Shown here: piece by piece, positions 25,034-34,131 of the stretch
Layout of the letters: every line of letters begins with the position of its first letter
Position numbering within the stretch: the first letter of the stretch is position 1
Assembly (NCBI GenBank): GCA_018433975.1
Contig: JAHDQE010000111.1
Location: 1-37,548, forward strand
Direction: 5' to 3'
DNA from: Ornatilinea sp.
Lineage (GTDB): Bacteria; Chloroflexota; Anaerolineae; Anaerolineales; Anaerolineaceae
Length of the DNA: 37,548 nt
Made by a program: the position numbers and the translations under genes
Notes under the pieces: generated by a model
What the model was told of the DNA's origin: nothing
Seen by the model: only the letters and a program-made list of their open reading frames with translations
Database searches by the model: none

Positions 25034-25420
25034 TCAAACAGCTTTTATCCCTTTTGCCAGCAGATATAAGGATAGGATTGAGGTCGCCAGCGATAATAGT
25101 GGAACAACCTGATGGACTTTCAACACGATCCCTGGAGGGGCGTCAAAAATGCTGAGTAAAGCCCCCGTGACAAACAAAGCCAGGAAAAGCAGTCCGGTGA
25201 CGACGATCACAGACAGCTCCACAAAAGCCTGGGCCCCTAAAGCCTTGTAAAGGTTGAAAGCGCTGATGCCAATGAAAATGACGGTTCCAAGCGCAATCAG
25301 CTTGTGGATCGTAAAAATCAGAGTACTGTACGGTTTCCCTGAATGGCTTAACCACACCCCGGAAAGCAGCGTCAGAAGGAAGAGCGCTCCGGAAACAATT
25401 AATCTTGTTGTTGTATTCAT
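25034..25420 (-). CDS. Small four-helix membrane protein, possible haem-binding
   Basis: The 128-residue product is almost wholly hydrophobic with four predicted membrane segments. Two halves look related: SGALFLLTLLSG.WLS...TIHK (about 10-40) and TGLLFLALFVTGALLS...KVHQ (about 75-104). Each half puts one His (His39, His103) at the start of the second helix. This pattern is compatible with a b-type cytochrome fold but does not prove haem binding. AAGGAG lies 8 bases before the ATG. It is the first gene after the terminator of the MalT-like regulator. I do not recognise a named family. Confidence 0.75.
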   Translation of the reverse strand: MNTTTRLIVSGALFLLTLLSGVWLSHSGKPYSTLIFTIHKLIALGTVIFIGISAFNLYKALGAQAFVELSVIVVTGLLFLALFVTGALLSIFDAPPGIVLKVHQVVPLLSLATSILSLYLLAKGIKAV

Positions 25421-25466
25421 TTTTTATTCTCCTTGGTTCAGTTTCTTGCATACAATATACGCCTCC

Positions 25467-25478
25467 CAAAGCGCTTTG
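25467..25478. promoter_or_regulatory. 12-bp palindrome in the promoter region of the 4-TM operon
   Basis: CAAAGCGCTTTG is a perfect palindrome about 47 bases upstream of the 25420 start. On minus it lies 10 bases before a TATATT that could be a -10. It could be an operator. Confidence 0.35.
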
Positions 25479-25504
25479 CCAGTGGCCCCAGGTAGTATTT
25501 TTAC

Positions 25505-25542
25505 AAAAAAGAGAGAAAGTGTACTTTGGTACACCTTCTCTC
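25505..25542 (-). terminator. Terminator of the MalT-like regulator gene
   Basis: A 14-base arm (25511-25524) pairs with 25529-25542 around a 4-base loop with one G-T type mismatch. On minus it is followed directly by TTTTTTG. It separates the regulator gene from the operon downstream. Confidence 0.92.
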
Positions 25543-25573
25543 CAAAACGCTAACCGATGTGCAGCGGGATCGT

Positions 25574-28270
25574 TCAATCCATAGCAAGCAGCCCAAGTTC
25601 ACGTGCCCGGGCAACCGCCTGGGTACGGCTGTTGGCGTTTAACTTGCCGTAAATATTGCTGGTATGCTTCTTCACCGTCCGCACGGTGATAAAAAGCTTA
25701 TCGGCAATAGTTTGGTTGGAATCGCCCATCGCGATCAGTTTGAGGACTTCCATCTCCCGTTGGGTCAACGGCTCAATCAACCCATTCACTTCTCCCTCTG
25801 TATCCCTCACGGCAGCCGCGCCTGCCCCAAAAGCCTCTAGCAATTGCTTTGCATATTGCTTTACGGGATCGGATGCAGATGGGCGTTCCACAATGGCATT
25901 CAACAAGAGAATCAACTCCGGGCCTTCTTCCACGAACAGCAGAACCATACCTGCCGGCTCCGCCAACGCCACTGCCTGTTCCAGGTAAGCAAGAGCTTCG
26001 GGAGTTACCAGCCCATTATTTTGTTTGAGGAAAGTCAACGACCGGAGCAAATGGACTTCGAGCAGCCGCCCATACCGTCCACCGGGTTCGACCGTAGATT
26101 GCACCGAATCCAGAATATCCTGGACCAAATCAAATTTTCCTTGTGCCAGGTAGATCCTCGCCAGGTATAGGTTAAACGCTTCTTTTGCAATTAACGGTAG
26201 CTTGCGGGCATACGTGCTTTCCCCAAAGATTTCCAACAGCGGTTCCACCAGTTCGGAAGCGCTGTCGATGTCTCCCATTGCCAGCCGGATCGACACCTGG
26301 CGTGCGGTCAGGGTAAAATCTCTTCTTTTTAAGGTTTGCTCCAGCGAACGCAGCACTCCCAGTGACTCCTCAAGCTCCCCTTTTGCCTGTAATAGACGTG
26401 CCAGTTGGAGATACCCTGTATACAAGCCCACTTTTTCTCCCTGCCGGCACAATTCCAATCCCTGTGTCAGATAATCTTCTGCTTGCTCAAGATCATATCT
26501 TTCCAGGTAAATACCGCCCAACCCGATAGAACACAACCCCGCCGGATAAAAAACTTTCCGGCCCGATCGGGCTCCGGCATCCAGAACCGCCTGACAGTAT
26601 CGGACAGCCTCATCCAGCCGCCCATACTGGCATAAGTCGAAAGCCCGTACCATCGTCGTATTAGCAAGCATTTCATATTGTCCCGCGGTCAGCGCAAGAT
26701 CAAAGCATTCGCGGTAGGCCGGTGCGGATTTCTCAATATCGCCTTCCATGCCGTACGCCCGGTAAAGCACGGAGAACAGCGACGCGCGCAGTTTTGTATT
26801 CTTCTCAGGAATTTCCCCCAGGGTCTCCTCGGCAATCCGAATTGCCCGTGACGTGTTTTGATGCGCCATAAACATCGACAGGTAAACCATGGCTTCCAGT
26901 CGTAAACGGTCGTTCTCGGGAGAGGAAGGCAAAGACTTGATTAACTTCTCCTTCTCCAACAGCGTCTCTTCAAACATATCCAGCGTTCCATGGCTCAGGT
27001 TAAATAGCATCCGGTAAATTTCCAGCCGTGGATAAGTGTGAAAGGCTTCTTCGGGCAAAGCATCCAGCCAGCTTTGCAAAAGCCGGCTCTGGTCGGAAAG
27101 GACCATATCCTGACCAATGCGGTCCACCAGAGCAGCCGCTCGGCTGAAATCTTTGGCTTCTAGAATGTGGTGGACAGCCTCAAAAATAAACCCGTTCTGC
27201 TCACACCACTCCGCAGCGCGTAATTGGAACCCGGCAATCGCTTCTGCCGGTAAGCTCTGCCGGAGATATGCATTCAGTAAATCGGCAAACAGGTGGTGGT
27301 AGCGGAACCATTCCCCTGAATTATCCAGCGGAATAATAAAGAGGTTCATCCGGTGGAGCCTTTGAAGGATTTCCCGTGTATTTTGAATGCCGGTTACCGC
27401 CTCGCACAATCCGGCATTCATCCGTTTAAGGATGGAGGTTTGCAGCAGGAATGTCCGCAGTTCCTCGGGCTGGCGCTGCAGCACTTCTTCAACCAGATAC
27501 TCCGCGACAAAAACGTGGCTGCCGGTAAAGGCTTTGACAAAGGTGGAGATATCGCTGCGTCCCTGCATCGAAAGCGCTGCCAGTTGCAAACCTGCTGCCC
27601 ACCCCTCTGTCCGCTCTTCCAGAGCCAGCACATCTTCCACCGCCACGTTCAGTCTCATCGTGTGGTTCAGGAATTCTATTACCTCTTCTTTACTGAACCG
27701 TAAATCCTGGGCGCGTATTTCAATCAACCGGTTGCGCGCCCGATAGCGTGCCAGCGGCCAGGGCGGCTGCGTTCGGGTGGAGATGATCAGGTGGAAATGA
27801 GGCGGCAGATGCTCCAGCAGAAACAACATACCGCTGTGGATGGCCTGGCTCTGGATGGTATGGTAATCATCCAGTACAAGCACGATGGGCTCATCCAGCG
27901 CTGCCAGTTCGTTAATGAACAAAGCGGGGATTGAATCCTCGGAGAAAGGTTCAGGAGACTGCGTCAGCGTATTGGCCAATTCATCCAGCCCGGTGCAGAC
28001 CGGACGGAGCGCGTGGACCAAGTACAGCCAGAACCGCTGCGCGTCATTATCGGTTTCATCCAGGGATACCCAGGCAACCGGGCTTTGGATCTGCTGCGGC
28101 AGTTCACTCAATAAAGTGGATTTTCCCGACCCCGGCGGTCCCGATAGAAGCGTAAAGCAGCCCGGCTGATGAATGCCGTTGAGCAGCTTATCGGTCAGGC
28201 GGACACGCCGGACGGCATCCGTTCGCACGGGAGGGATATAGAATTTCGTGGAAAGCAGGCCGGTTGACAT
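25574..28270 (-). CDS. MalT-like LuxR-family ATPase transcriptional regulator (LAL type)
   Basis: The 898-residue protein has the MalT layout. It starts LLSTKFYIPPVR and continues with Walker A SGPPGSGKST (Lys50), Walker B VLVLDDYHTI, a winged-helix stretch, and a long helical TPR-like region (about 400-800). It ends in a LuxR helix-turn-helix, LTQREMEVLKLIAMG...SNQTIADKLFITVRTVKKHTSNIYGKL. Such regulators bind ATP and an inducer, oligomerise and activate transcription. A TATAAT (28280-28285) lies 9 bases before the ATG, again without a ribosome site. It may control the four-gene unit downstream, but this is inferred only from position. Confidence 0.94.
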   Translation of the reverse strand: MSTGLLSTKFYIPPVRTDAVRRVRLTDKLLNGIHQPGCFTLLSGPPGSGKSTLLSELPQQIQSPVAWVSLDETDNDAQRFWLYLVHALRPVCTGLDELANTLTQSPEPFSEDSIPALFINELAALDEPIVLVLDDYHTIQSQAIHSGMLFLLEHLPPHFHLIISTRTQPPWPLARYRARNRLIEIRAQDLRFSKEEVIEFLNHTMRLNVAVEDVLALEERTEGWAAGLQLAALSMQGRSDISTFVKAFTGSHVFVAEYLVEEVLQRQPEELRTFLLQTSILKRMNAGLCEAVTGIQNTREILQRLHRMNLFIIPLDNSGEWFRYHHLFADLLNAYLRQSLPAEAIAGFQLRAAEWCEQNGFIFEAVHHILEAKDFSRAAALVDRIGQDMVLSDQSRLLQSWLDALPEEAFHTYPRLEIYRMLFNLSHGTLDMFEETLLEKEKLIKSLPSSPENDRLRLEAMVYLSMFMAHQNTSRAIRIAEETLGEIPEKNTKLRASLFSVLYRAYGMEGDIEKSAPAYRECFDLALTAGQYEMLANTTMVRAFDLCQYGRLDEAVRYCQAVLDAGARSGRKVFYPAGLCSIGLGGIYLERYDLEQAEDYLTQGLELCRQGEKVGLYTGYLQLARLLQAKGELEESLGVLRSLEQTLKRRDFTLTARQVSIRLAMGDIDSASELVEPLLEIFGESTYARKLPLIAKEAFNLYLARIYLAQGKFDLVQDILDSVQSTVEPGGRYGRLLEVHLLRSLTFLKQNNGLVTPEALAYLEQAVALAEPAGMVLLFVEEGPELILLLNAIVERPSASDPVKQYAKQLLEAFGAGAAAVRDTEGEVNGLIEPLTQREMEVLKLIAMGDSNQTIADKLFITVRTVKKHTSNIYGKLNANSRTQAVARARELGLLAMD

Positions 28271-28279
28271 CTCAATCTA

Positions 28280-28285
28280 ATTATA
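28280..28285 (-). promoter_or_regulatory. -10 box of the MalT-like gene (near-leaderless)
   Basis: A perfect TATAAT on minus ends 9 bases before the ATG. A possible TTGCCG -35 lies at 19-bp spacing. Confidence 0.4.
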
Positions 28286-28330
28286 CATATTCGCCTTCCT
28301 TTTCCGGCAAAAAATTCAAAAAAGCGAGTG

Positions 28331-28336
28331 TATAAT
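28331..28336 (+). promoter_or_regulatory. -10 box of the large lipoprotein gene
   Basis: TATAAT on plus lies 128 bases before the ATG at 28464. No strong -35 is visible. The rest of the 193-bp divergent region shows nothing else I can name. Confidence 0.35.
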
Positions 28337-28463
28337 TTTCTTTGAGGATATCCAAATCCTTGATCGGGGAAAATATAAACTCGGATCAAATGGGATATTC
28401 TTCTTTGCAGACCAAAAGCGGATTGCTTCACTGAACAATTTAGAGTTAACCGGAGATTCGTAC

Positions 28464-31400
28464 ATGAATAAGGCGGGAAGAACGCTGCAAACCTCTCTGT
28501 ATCTTTTTTTGATTCTTCTTCTGACACAAACAGGCTGTACTCCCTCACAAAATTTAATGAGCTCAAGAGAAAACAAACGGGCTTATAGAGTAACCCCAAC
28601 CGGCGAACAGGTAGAAATTTCGTCCGTCGCCGCCCCGGATCGCTCTGATGACTCCACACCCCCGGCACAAGAAAATTTACCCGTGCCTTCACCCATTTAC
28701 GTGGAAGAAAAAGTACAACCATCTTCGGAGTTCAATTCTCTGCCGCTCAAACCAACTCCTGCAGAAAATTCCACAGCCGTAATGGAAGGGGACGTTCAAA
28801 GCTTGTCGGATATTTATGATTTCCCGGACGAGCCGCCTGTATTCCGCATATCCTTCGGAGAAGCCACTGACGAGAACGGTATACTCCAATCCCCGGGTGA
28901 TTTAACCATTTCTCCACAAGGAAACATTTTTGTAATGACGGCAGAAGGAATCTCAAAACACGATCCATCCGGGATGTTTGTTAAGAAAATTCCTGTCATT
29001 TCAAGGGTCGAAGGACTTTGGGCCATTCCTTCAGGGAACCTGATCGTTATCAGCAGAGATATGGATTTGGGTTATTTCATCAGCACCTACAACCAGGATT
29101 TAAAACTCTTAAAGACTCAACAGGTGGAATATACCAGCCTGCCTTACAACGTAAGCACCTTCAATGTGGTCGATGCAAACAATATTTATATGGGCGCTAC
29201 CACTTACAACAATGGCACGCAATGCTATGTGCAGAAGATGAACGATCAGGGCCAGATCACGCAGCAGTTCCGGATCAATAACTGTGACAATTCAATTAAC
29301 TTGCGTGTGCGCACCGACCCTCAGGGCAACATTTTCATCTCCCACAAGAATGGGGCCGAGTATCTGGTTTCCAAATACAGCCCATCCGGCAACCTGGTGA
29401 ATTCCTATTCCATGGGAACAGTCTGGACATTTTTGCTCAATTCGGATCCGGAAGGAAACATTTACTGTCGGACCGTCACCGATCCGGAATCTTTATTGAT
29501 CTTTGATAATGGATTAAATGCTTATGAGGCAACCAGTCTCGGTGGGCGTCTGACACGGGAGACCCTCGATATTGAATTTTCCGGCGGTGGCGATTTTTAT
29601 CTGAGCACAGAAGGTCTTGTCCGTAAATTTGATTCCGAATTGAATCTGATCGCCATCCTGGGCATTGTCGACGGAGAAATGGTCGCCCCCTTCGACGCCG
29701 CAGGGGACAGCAAAGGCAATATCTACGTGGTTGATAGCGCCCAGCACCGTGTCCAGAAATTTGACCCATACGGCCAATACCTGTTCAGCTTTGGAGAGCT
29801 GGGCCTGGCTCCTGGATTACTACGTCATCCCAGAGCAATTGCCGTGGATGGCAACGATGACATTTACGTGGCTTCTTCCAACGGCATCCAAAAGTTTGAT
29901 CAAAATGGGACTCCCTTATTGTCACTCTTCTCGGAATTTACCCTCTTGACAGGAACCTTTACCGATATCGCCGTCGATCGGTCCGGAAAAATTTACGCCA
30001 TCACAAAGGACGACGGTTCCTTCTGTTGGCCTAGCGTCTACTGCAACGGTGCGAGTCTGGTGATCAGCAATCCTGCTGGACAGATTCTGACAACCTGGCA
30101 AATGCCGGGAACGGACCCCGAACTTACCGCTGTGGCCGTCGATAGTGACGACAATGTTTATATAGGAGTTTTGGATCATCTCAGCAGCTTTTCTTCAAAA
30201 AGTTTTTTATTGAAACTGGACCCGGATCTTAATATCCTCAAAGACCTCTACGAACCCTTCATCGATGATTCAGCACACAGGCGGGTTGTTTATGGACTGG
30301 ACGTAGATAATTACGATAACGTTTATGCCGCCGCAGAGCATAACTTATTCATCTTTGATGCTCAGGGAAATCCTTCAGCGGGAATTTACAATCCGTATTC
30401 CGATAACGGAGTCTTTATCCAGCCCAGCGGTGTGGCCGTAAATTCTCAGGGATTTATCTACATCACCGGTTCCGAGAATAAAAAGATTTACAAATACGAG
30501 CCCAATATCACCCCCATCGACATCGACCTGACCAACACCAGTGTCAAAGAAGGTTTGCCCGTCAACGCATCCGTCGGAACGCTGATCGCCATCGATCCCA
30601 ACATCGGCGACTCGCACACGTATTCCCTGGTCGCTGGTGAAGGAGATATCGACAATTCCCTTTTTAACATTGAAGGGAACCGTCTTCGCACCAACGCGGT
30701 ACTGGATTACAACCTCCAGCCCGGCTATCACATTCGGGTGCGTGCCACAGATGAAGGCAGCAGGATTTTTGAGAAACCTTTTTCCATCAACATCTACACC
30801 GATACCCTCGCACCCGAACTGGATCAGGTCACGCCCGGATATGGCTACGCCAACTTTATCAACCAGGTCAATCTCCGCGGCTGGAACTTTGTAGACGGCG
30901 CCATGGTCCGGCTCGGTTCCACCGATCAGCAGTCCCTCAGTATGCGGTTCATTGACCCTACCTCTTTGCTGGCGCTGGTGCCGTCCGCACTGCCTACGGG
31001 GAAGTATGACGTATGGGTTACCAACCCCAACGGCCTCTCCGATTCCATCACCGAAGCCTATGAAGTCCTCGACCCGGCGGGCAACGACCTTTACGCCAAC
31101 TGGAACAACCTGTGGACCATCCCCAACCAGTTGGTAGAAAACCAGGCTTCCAGCATAGGTCTCATGGTTAACCGCGCCGGCGGAGAGGCAGACCTGACGG
31201 ATGTCAAAGTCATCTTTTACCTGGGCGACCCCCTGGATGATGGCCAACCCATTGCCGAAACGCTGATCGGCACCATTCCGCCCGGCGGCACCGCCAACAC
31301 GCCGCCCATATCCTGGACCCCACCGGCTTCCGGTCGCTACACCCTGTTTGCCATCATCGACCCGGATCATCAGGTTGCTGAGACCATCGAAACCAATAAC

Positions 31401-32558
31401 ACCGTCTCCCGCTCCGTGTCCGTGCAGGCCGAACTGGTTACCGACTCCAACCCGCCTGTTGTTACAGCATTTTCCATCAACAACGGCCAGGAAACCACCA
31501 CCTCGCGCGACCTTCTCCTCAATGCCGCTGCAGTGGACGCCGAGGGAGAAGTAGAATCGCTCATGATCCTCGAATACTACTTTAACGAGTACGCCGGCCA
31601 GTGGATACCGGTAAACAACACCGGTTGGGTGCCCTACGAAGAAGTGCGTCAGGATTATCCGTACACCCTTCATACCCAGCCGGGGCTGGTCTATCTCCAG
31701 GCCTGGGCGATTGATGGGGCCGGGAATATCTCGGAAGAACCTTTTGAAGCGGCCGTTAACTATATTCCACCCTTCGACACGCTCGAACCCGGCCAAAATC
31801 TGATCTATCGTTATGCCCTGCTTGCCGGGCAGCAGCTTAAGGTTCAGGTAACCGCTTTGGAAGGCGACCCGGACCTGTATGTCTGGGCACCCGATTACGA
31901 TACCCGCCTGCCTTGGTTCAGCAATTATCGCGGCCTGCTTGATCAGGTCAGTTTCGAGGCCCCAATCGATGGGGTTTATCAGGTAGAAGTCAAAGCCTTC
32001 TCGCCCACCCAGTACTGGCTGAATGTCGAAATCACACCGGCCGCAGCTCCGGACGCCATCGCCGCACTCAGCGGGCGCGCCTCTGTGTCGGCTGCCGGCG
32101 GAACCGATCCCGACAAAACCACCCCGGATGAACCTCTCGTGGATCCTAACCTCAACCCGGACAGCAAAACAGCCGTCACCAGTTTGCCCAACACCACGCC
32201 TCTCCTGCTCAACGCCAACGCAATATGCAAAACCGATGGATCTTTAAACATCACGCCGCAGGAAATCCTCGATTTGTTTATCGATACCGATCTTCACGAC
32301 ACCTTGCAGTTCTTCCAGTTTACCGGCCTGCCGCAGCACGGCTCCTTACTGCTGAATGGTGAACCGGTGCTGGAGACCCGCCAGGATATCCGTCCCGAAG
32401 AGATCCTGGAATTAGTGTATATCCCTGATCCGGATTACTTCGGCCAGGATTTCTTCACCTGGAACGCCACCGACGGCAAAGAATACGCCGTTCAGGATTC
32501 TGTCTATCGTCTCTCCATTCAAAAACCATTTGTATGGTTCCCTTTTGTTTCGAAATAG
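28464..32558 (+). CDS. Large secreted lipoprotein with NHL-like propeller and Ig-like domains
   Basis: This 1364-residue protein begins with a lipoprotein signal peptide: lipobox LTQTGC, Cys about residue 25. After a Ser/Pro/Glu-rich linker come many NHL-like blades (about 120-680) of the type DxxGNIYVxDxxxxRVQKFDPxG, predicting one or two beta-propellers. Then follow a cadherin-like segment (about 685-785), an IPT/TIG-like domain, a CARDB-like domain (TDVKVIFYLGD...TLFAIIDPDHQVAETIETNNTVS), and an Ig-like segment. Next is a pre-peptidase C-terminal-like domain (YRYALLAGQQLKVQV..GDPDLYVWAP). A last Ig/cadherin-like domain ends in a hydrophobic tail FVWFPFVSK. It is probably a surface adhesion or binding protein; no catalytic site is seen. 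CCGGAG precedes the ATG. Confidence 0.9.
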   Translation: MNKAGRTLQTSLYLFLILLLTQTGCTPSQNLMSSRENKRAYRVTPTGEQVEISSVAAPDRSDDSTPPAQENLPVPSPIYVEEKVQPSSEFNSLPLKPTPAENSTAVMEGDVQSLSDIYDFPDEPPVFRISFGEATDENGILQSPGDLTISPQGNIFVMTAEGISKHDPSGMFVKKIPVISRVEGLWAIPSGNLIVISRDMDLGYFISTYNQDLKLLKTQQVEYTSLPYNVSTFNVVDANNIYMGATTYNNGTQCYVQKMNDQGQITQQFRINNCDNSINLRVRTDPQGNIFISHKNGAEYLVSKYSPSGNLVNSYSMGTVWTFLLNSDPEGNIYCRTVTDPESLLIFDNGLNAYEATSLGGRLTRETLDIEFSGGGDFYLSTEGLVRKFDSELNLIAILGIVDGEMVAPFDAAGDSKGNIYVVDSAQHRVQKFDPYGQYLFSFGELGLAPGLLRHPRAIAVDGNDDIYVASSNGIQKFDQNGTPLLSLFSEFTLLTGTFTDIAVDRSGKIYAITKDDGSFCWPSVYCNGASLVISNPAGQILTTWQMPGTDPELTAVAVDSDDNVYIGVLDHLSSFSSKSFLLKLDPDLNILKDLYEPFIDDSAHRRVVYGLDVDNYDNVYAAAEHNLFIFDAQGNPSAGIYNPYSDNGVFIQPSGVAVNSQGFIYITGSENKKIYKYEPNITPIDIDLTNTSVKEGLPVNASVGTLIAIDPNIGDSHTYSLVAGEGDIDNSLFNIEGNRLRTNAVLDYNLQPGYHIRVRATDEGSRIFEKPFSINIYTDTLAPELDQVTPGYGYANFINQVNLRGWNFVDGAMVRLGSTDQQSLSMRFIDPTSLLALVPSALPTGKYDVWVTNPNGLSDSITEAYEVLDPAGNDLYANWNNLWTIPNQLVENQASSIGLMVNRAGGEADLTDVKVIFYLGDPLDDGQPIAETLIGTIPPGGTANTPPISWTPPASGRYTLFAIIDPDHQVAETIETNNTVSRSVSVQAELVTDSNPPVVTAFSINNGQETTTSRDLLLNAAAVDAEGEVESLMILEYYFNEYAGQWIPVNNTGWVPYEEVRQDYPYTLHTQPGLVYLQAWAIDGAGNISEEPFEAAVNYIPPFDTLEPGQNLIYRYALLAGQQLKVQVTALEGDPDLYVWAPDYDTRLPWFSNYRGLLDQVSFEAPIDGVYQVEVKAFSPTQYWLNVEITPAAAPDAIAALSGRASVSAAGGTDPDKTTPDEPLVDPNLNPDSKTAVTSLPNTTPLLLNANAICKTDGSLNITPQEILDLFIDTDLHDTLQFFQFTGLPQHGSLLLNGEPVLETRQDIRPEEILELVYIPDPDYFGQDFFTWNATDGKEYAVQDSVYRLSIQKPFVWFPFVSK

Positions 32559-32599
32559 CAATAAATCACTTTCAACAAGTCATTCGCGGCATATCGCAA

Positions 32600-32639
32600 A
32601 CAGGAATGCTCAACCGTTTACATCGTCGAGCATTCCTGT
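32600..32639. repeat. Inverted repeat between convergent genes
   Basis: A 12-bp perfect inverted repeat (32600-32611 with 32628-32639) has a 16-base loop and lacks a clear U-run on either strand. It may still help terminate the convergent lipoprotein and kinase transcripts. Confidence 0.5.
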
Positions 32640-32682
32640 AAAGTTCCACTCTTTGCAGAAATCCAGTGTATATACTTGGAAA

Positions 32683-34131
32683 TTAATTAAGCTTAGGATT
32701 GTTCTCAGCCGGGAACCGCAAAGTCACCGTGCTCCCTACGCCCGGTTCGCTTTCAATCCGGATTTCCCCACCCATGCTTTCCGTCAGCGTCTTTGCGATC
32801 GGTAACCCCAGGCCAAGCCCCGGCACGTGGTGGCTTTCATCACCGCGGTAAAAGCGGTCAAAGACCCGCTCCAGTTGATCTGCCGGGATTCCGAGGCCGT
32901 GATCTTGCACCCGGATTTCAACGTACTTCCCATCTTGTTCTGCGGCAACCCGGATATCGCCTTCCGAATGCTTTAGAGCGTTATCCAGCAGGATCAGCAT
33001 GACCTGTTTGAGCGCATCGCGGTTTCCCGGAATCGAGAGCTCCGGCAAAGTTGCCAGCTCAATCTTACGGTTTGCATCGAGCAGGTGCGCCTGGCGGACG
33101 GCTTCTTCCAACACAGGGAGCACACTTAACGGATCCTTTGTCAGATTTCGCCCGGCGTCAGCCCGGGCCAGCACCAGCAGGTCATTCACCAGCCGGATCA
33201 GCCGGTCGCTCTCATCCACCATATCCGTCAGGATATCCGCCTGTTCTTCCGGCGGGGCAGGCGGGTCACGGCGCAGCAGTCCCAGGTTCCCTCGCAGGGT
33301 GGTTAGCGGCGTACGCAGTTCGTGGGAGACGTCCGCCACAAAATTGCGTTGCAGTTCTAGTGCATGCTCAACTTTCTGGTAAGCATCCTGCAAACGAGTC
33401 AGCATCTGGTTAAAAGTGCTCGCCAGTTGTCCTACTTCATCCGGCGGGCCGCTGTAAGCAACCCGCTGCGTGAAGTCCCGTTCTTCGCCGATGGTCTGCG
33501 CGGTCTGTGTGATCCGCTGGATAGGACGCAGGGTTAATCCGGAAAGCACCCATCCTGCCCCAAAAGCGATCAGGATGGTCACCAGCCCTGCTCCACCCAG
33601 CGTGGTAGCCAGGGATTTCAGCGTGCGGTCTCGTTCGGTCAGGGAGCGGGCGACCTGCACAAAATACACCACTTCCCCATTCCGCACAACCGGCCGACTG
33701 TAGATCAGCATTTTCTCATCGGAGACGGTCGCACTTTCCCACCAGTCCTGCTGGTTTTGCAGCGCGGCCAGCCCTTCCTCGCTCAAAGGAAGCGCGTCTT
33801 CTACCCGGCCAAATGGGCTGGCAACCAGATCGCCATTCACATCCAGGATGCGGGCAATTTCCCGTTCGGGCAAAGTCTGGAAGACCTGTTCGTTGGAAAA
33901 CTCGTCAAATGGTTTCGGCGGGTGGTCTTCAGGTTTTTGAATATCGTCCTGAGGAGCGGAATCCGTTTTCAGCGCGGCTTCCACCAGCTTTTCGCTGCTC
34001 ATCGTCAGGTCCCGTTCCAGTGAATTGAGGGTATCCTGTGCCTGGATGGAATACAGCGCCACGCCAAACACGATCAGAGTCAGCGCCAGGATGGTGCTGT
34101 ACAGCAGGGTTAACCGCAAGCGGATCGACAT
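32683..34131 (-). CDS. Sensor histidine kinase
   Basis: The 482-residue kinase has two membrane segments (about 8-30 and 180-200) flanking an extracytoplasmic sensor of about 150 residues. HAMP, HisKA with VSHELRTPL (phospho-His270), and an HATPase domain follow, with LLDNALKHS (N box), DHGLGIP (G1), FDRFYRG and GLGLGLPIAK (G2). It acts with the response regulator encoded immediately upstream: the regulator's TGA overlaps the kinase ATG by one base (TGATG), so translation is coupled. A GTG three bases earlier is less well placed. The sensor domain has no recognised family; the signal is unknown. Confidence 0.95.
   Translation of the reverse strand: MSIRLRLTLLYSTILALTLIVFGVALYSIQAQDTLNSLERDLTMSSEKLVEAALKTDSAPQDDIQKPEDHPPKPFDEFSNEQVFQTLPEREIARILDVNGDLVASPFGRVEDALPLSEEGLAALQNQQDWWESATVSDEKMLIYSRPVVRNGEVVYFVQVARSLTERDRTLKSLATTLGGAGLVTILIAFGAGWVLSGLTLRPIQRITQTAQTIGEERDFTQRVAYSGPPDEVGQLASTFNQMLTRLQDAYQKVEHALELQRNFVADVSHELRTPLTTLRGNLGLLRRDPPAPPEEQADILTDMVDESDRLIRLVNDLLVLARADAGRNLTKDPLSVLPVLEEAVRQAHLLDANRKIELATLPELSIPGNRDALKQVMLILLDNALKHSEGDIRVAAEQDGKYVEIRVQDHGLGIPADQLERVFDRFYRGDESHHVPGLGLGLPIAKTLTESMGGEIRIESEPGVGSTVTLRFPAENNPKLN

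Noticed and set aside
30375..31796. Minus-strand open frame of 473 codons opposite the large lipoprotein gene
   Set aside because: It lies fully antisense to a well-supported gene in a GC-rich part where stop codons are rare on minus. Its product is a Gly/Val/Asp-rich string with no domain, and no ribosome site is seen.
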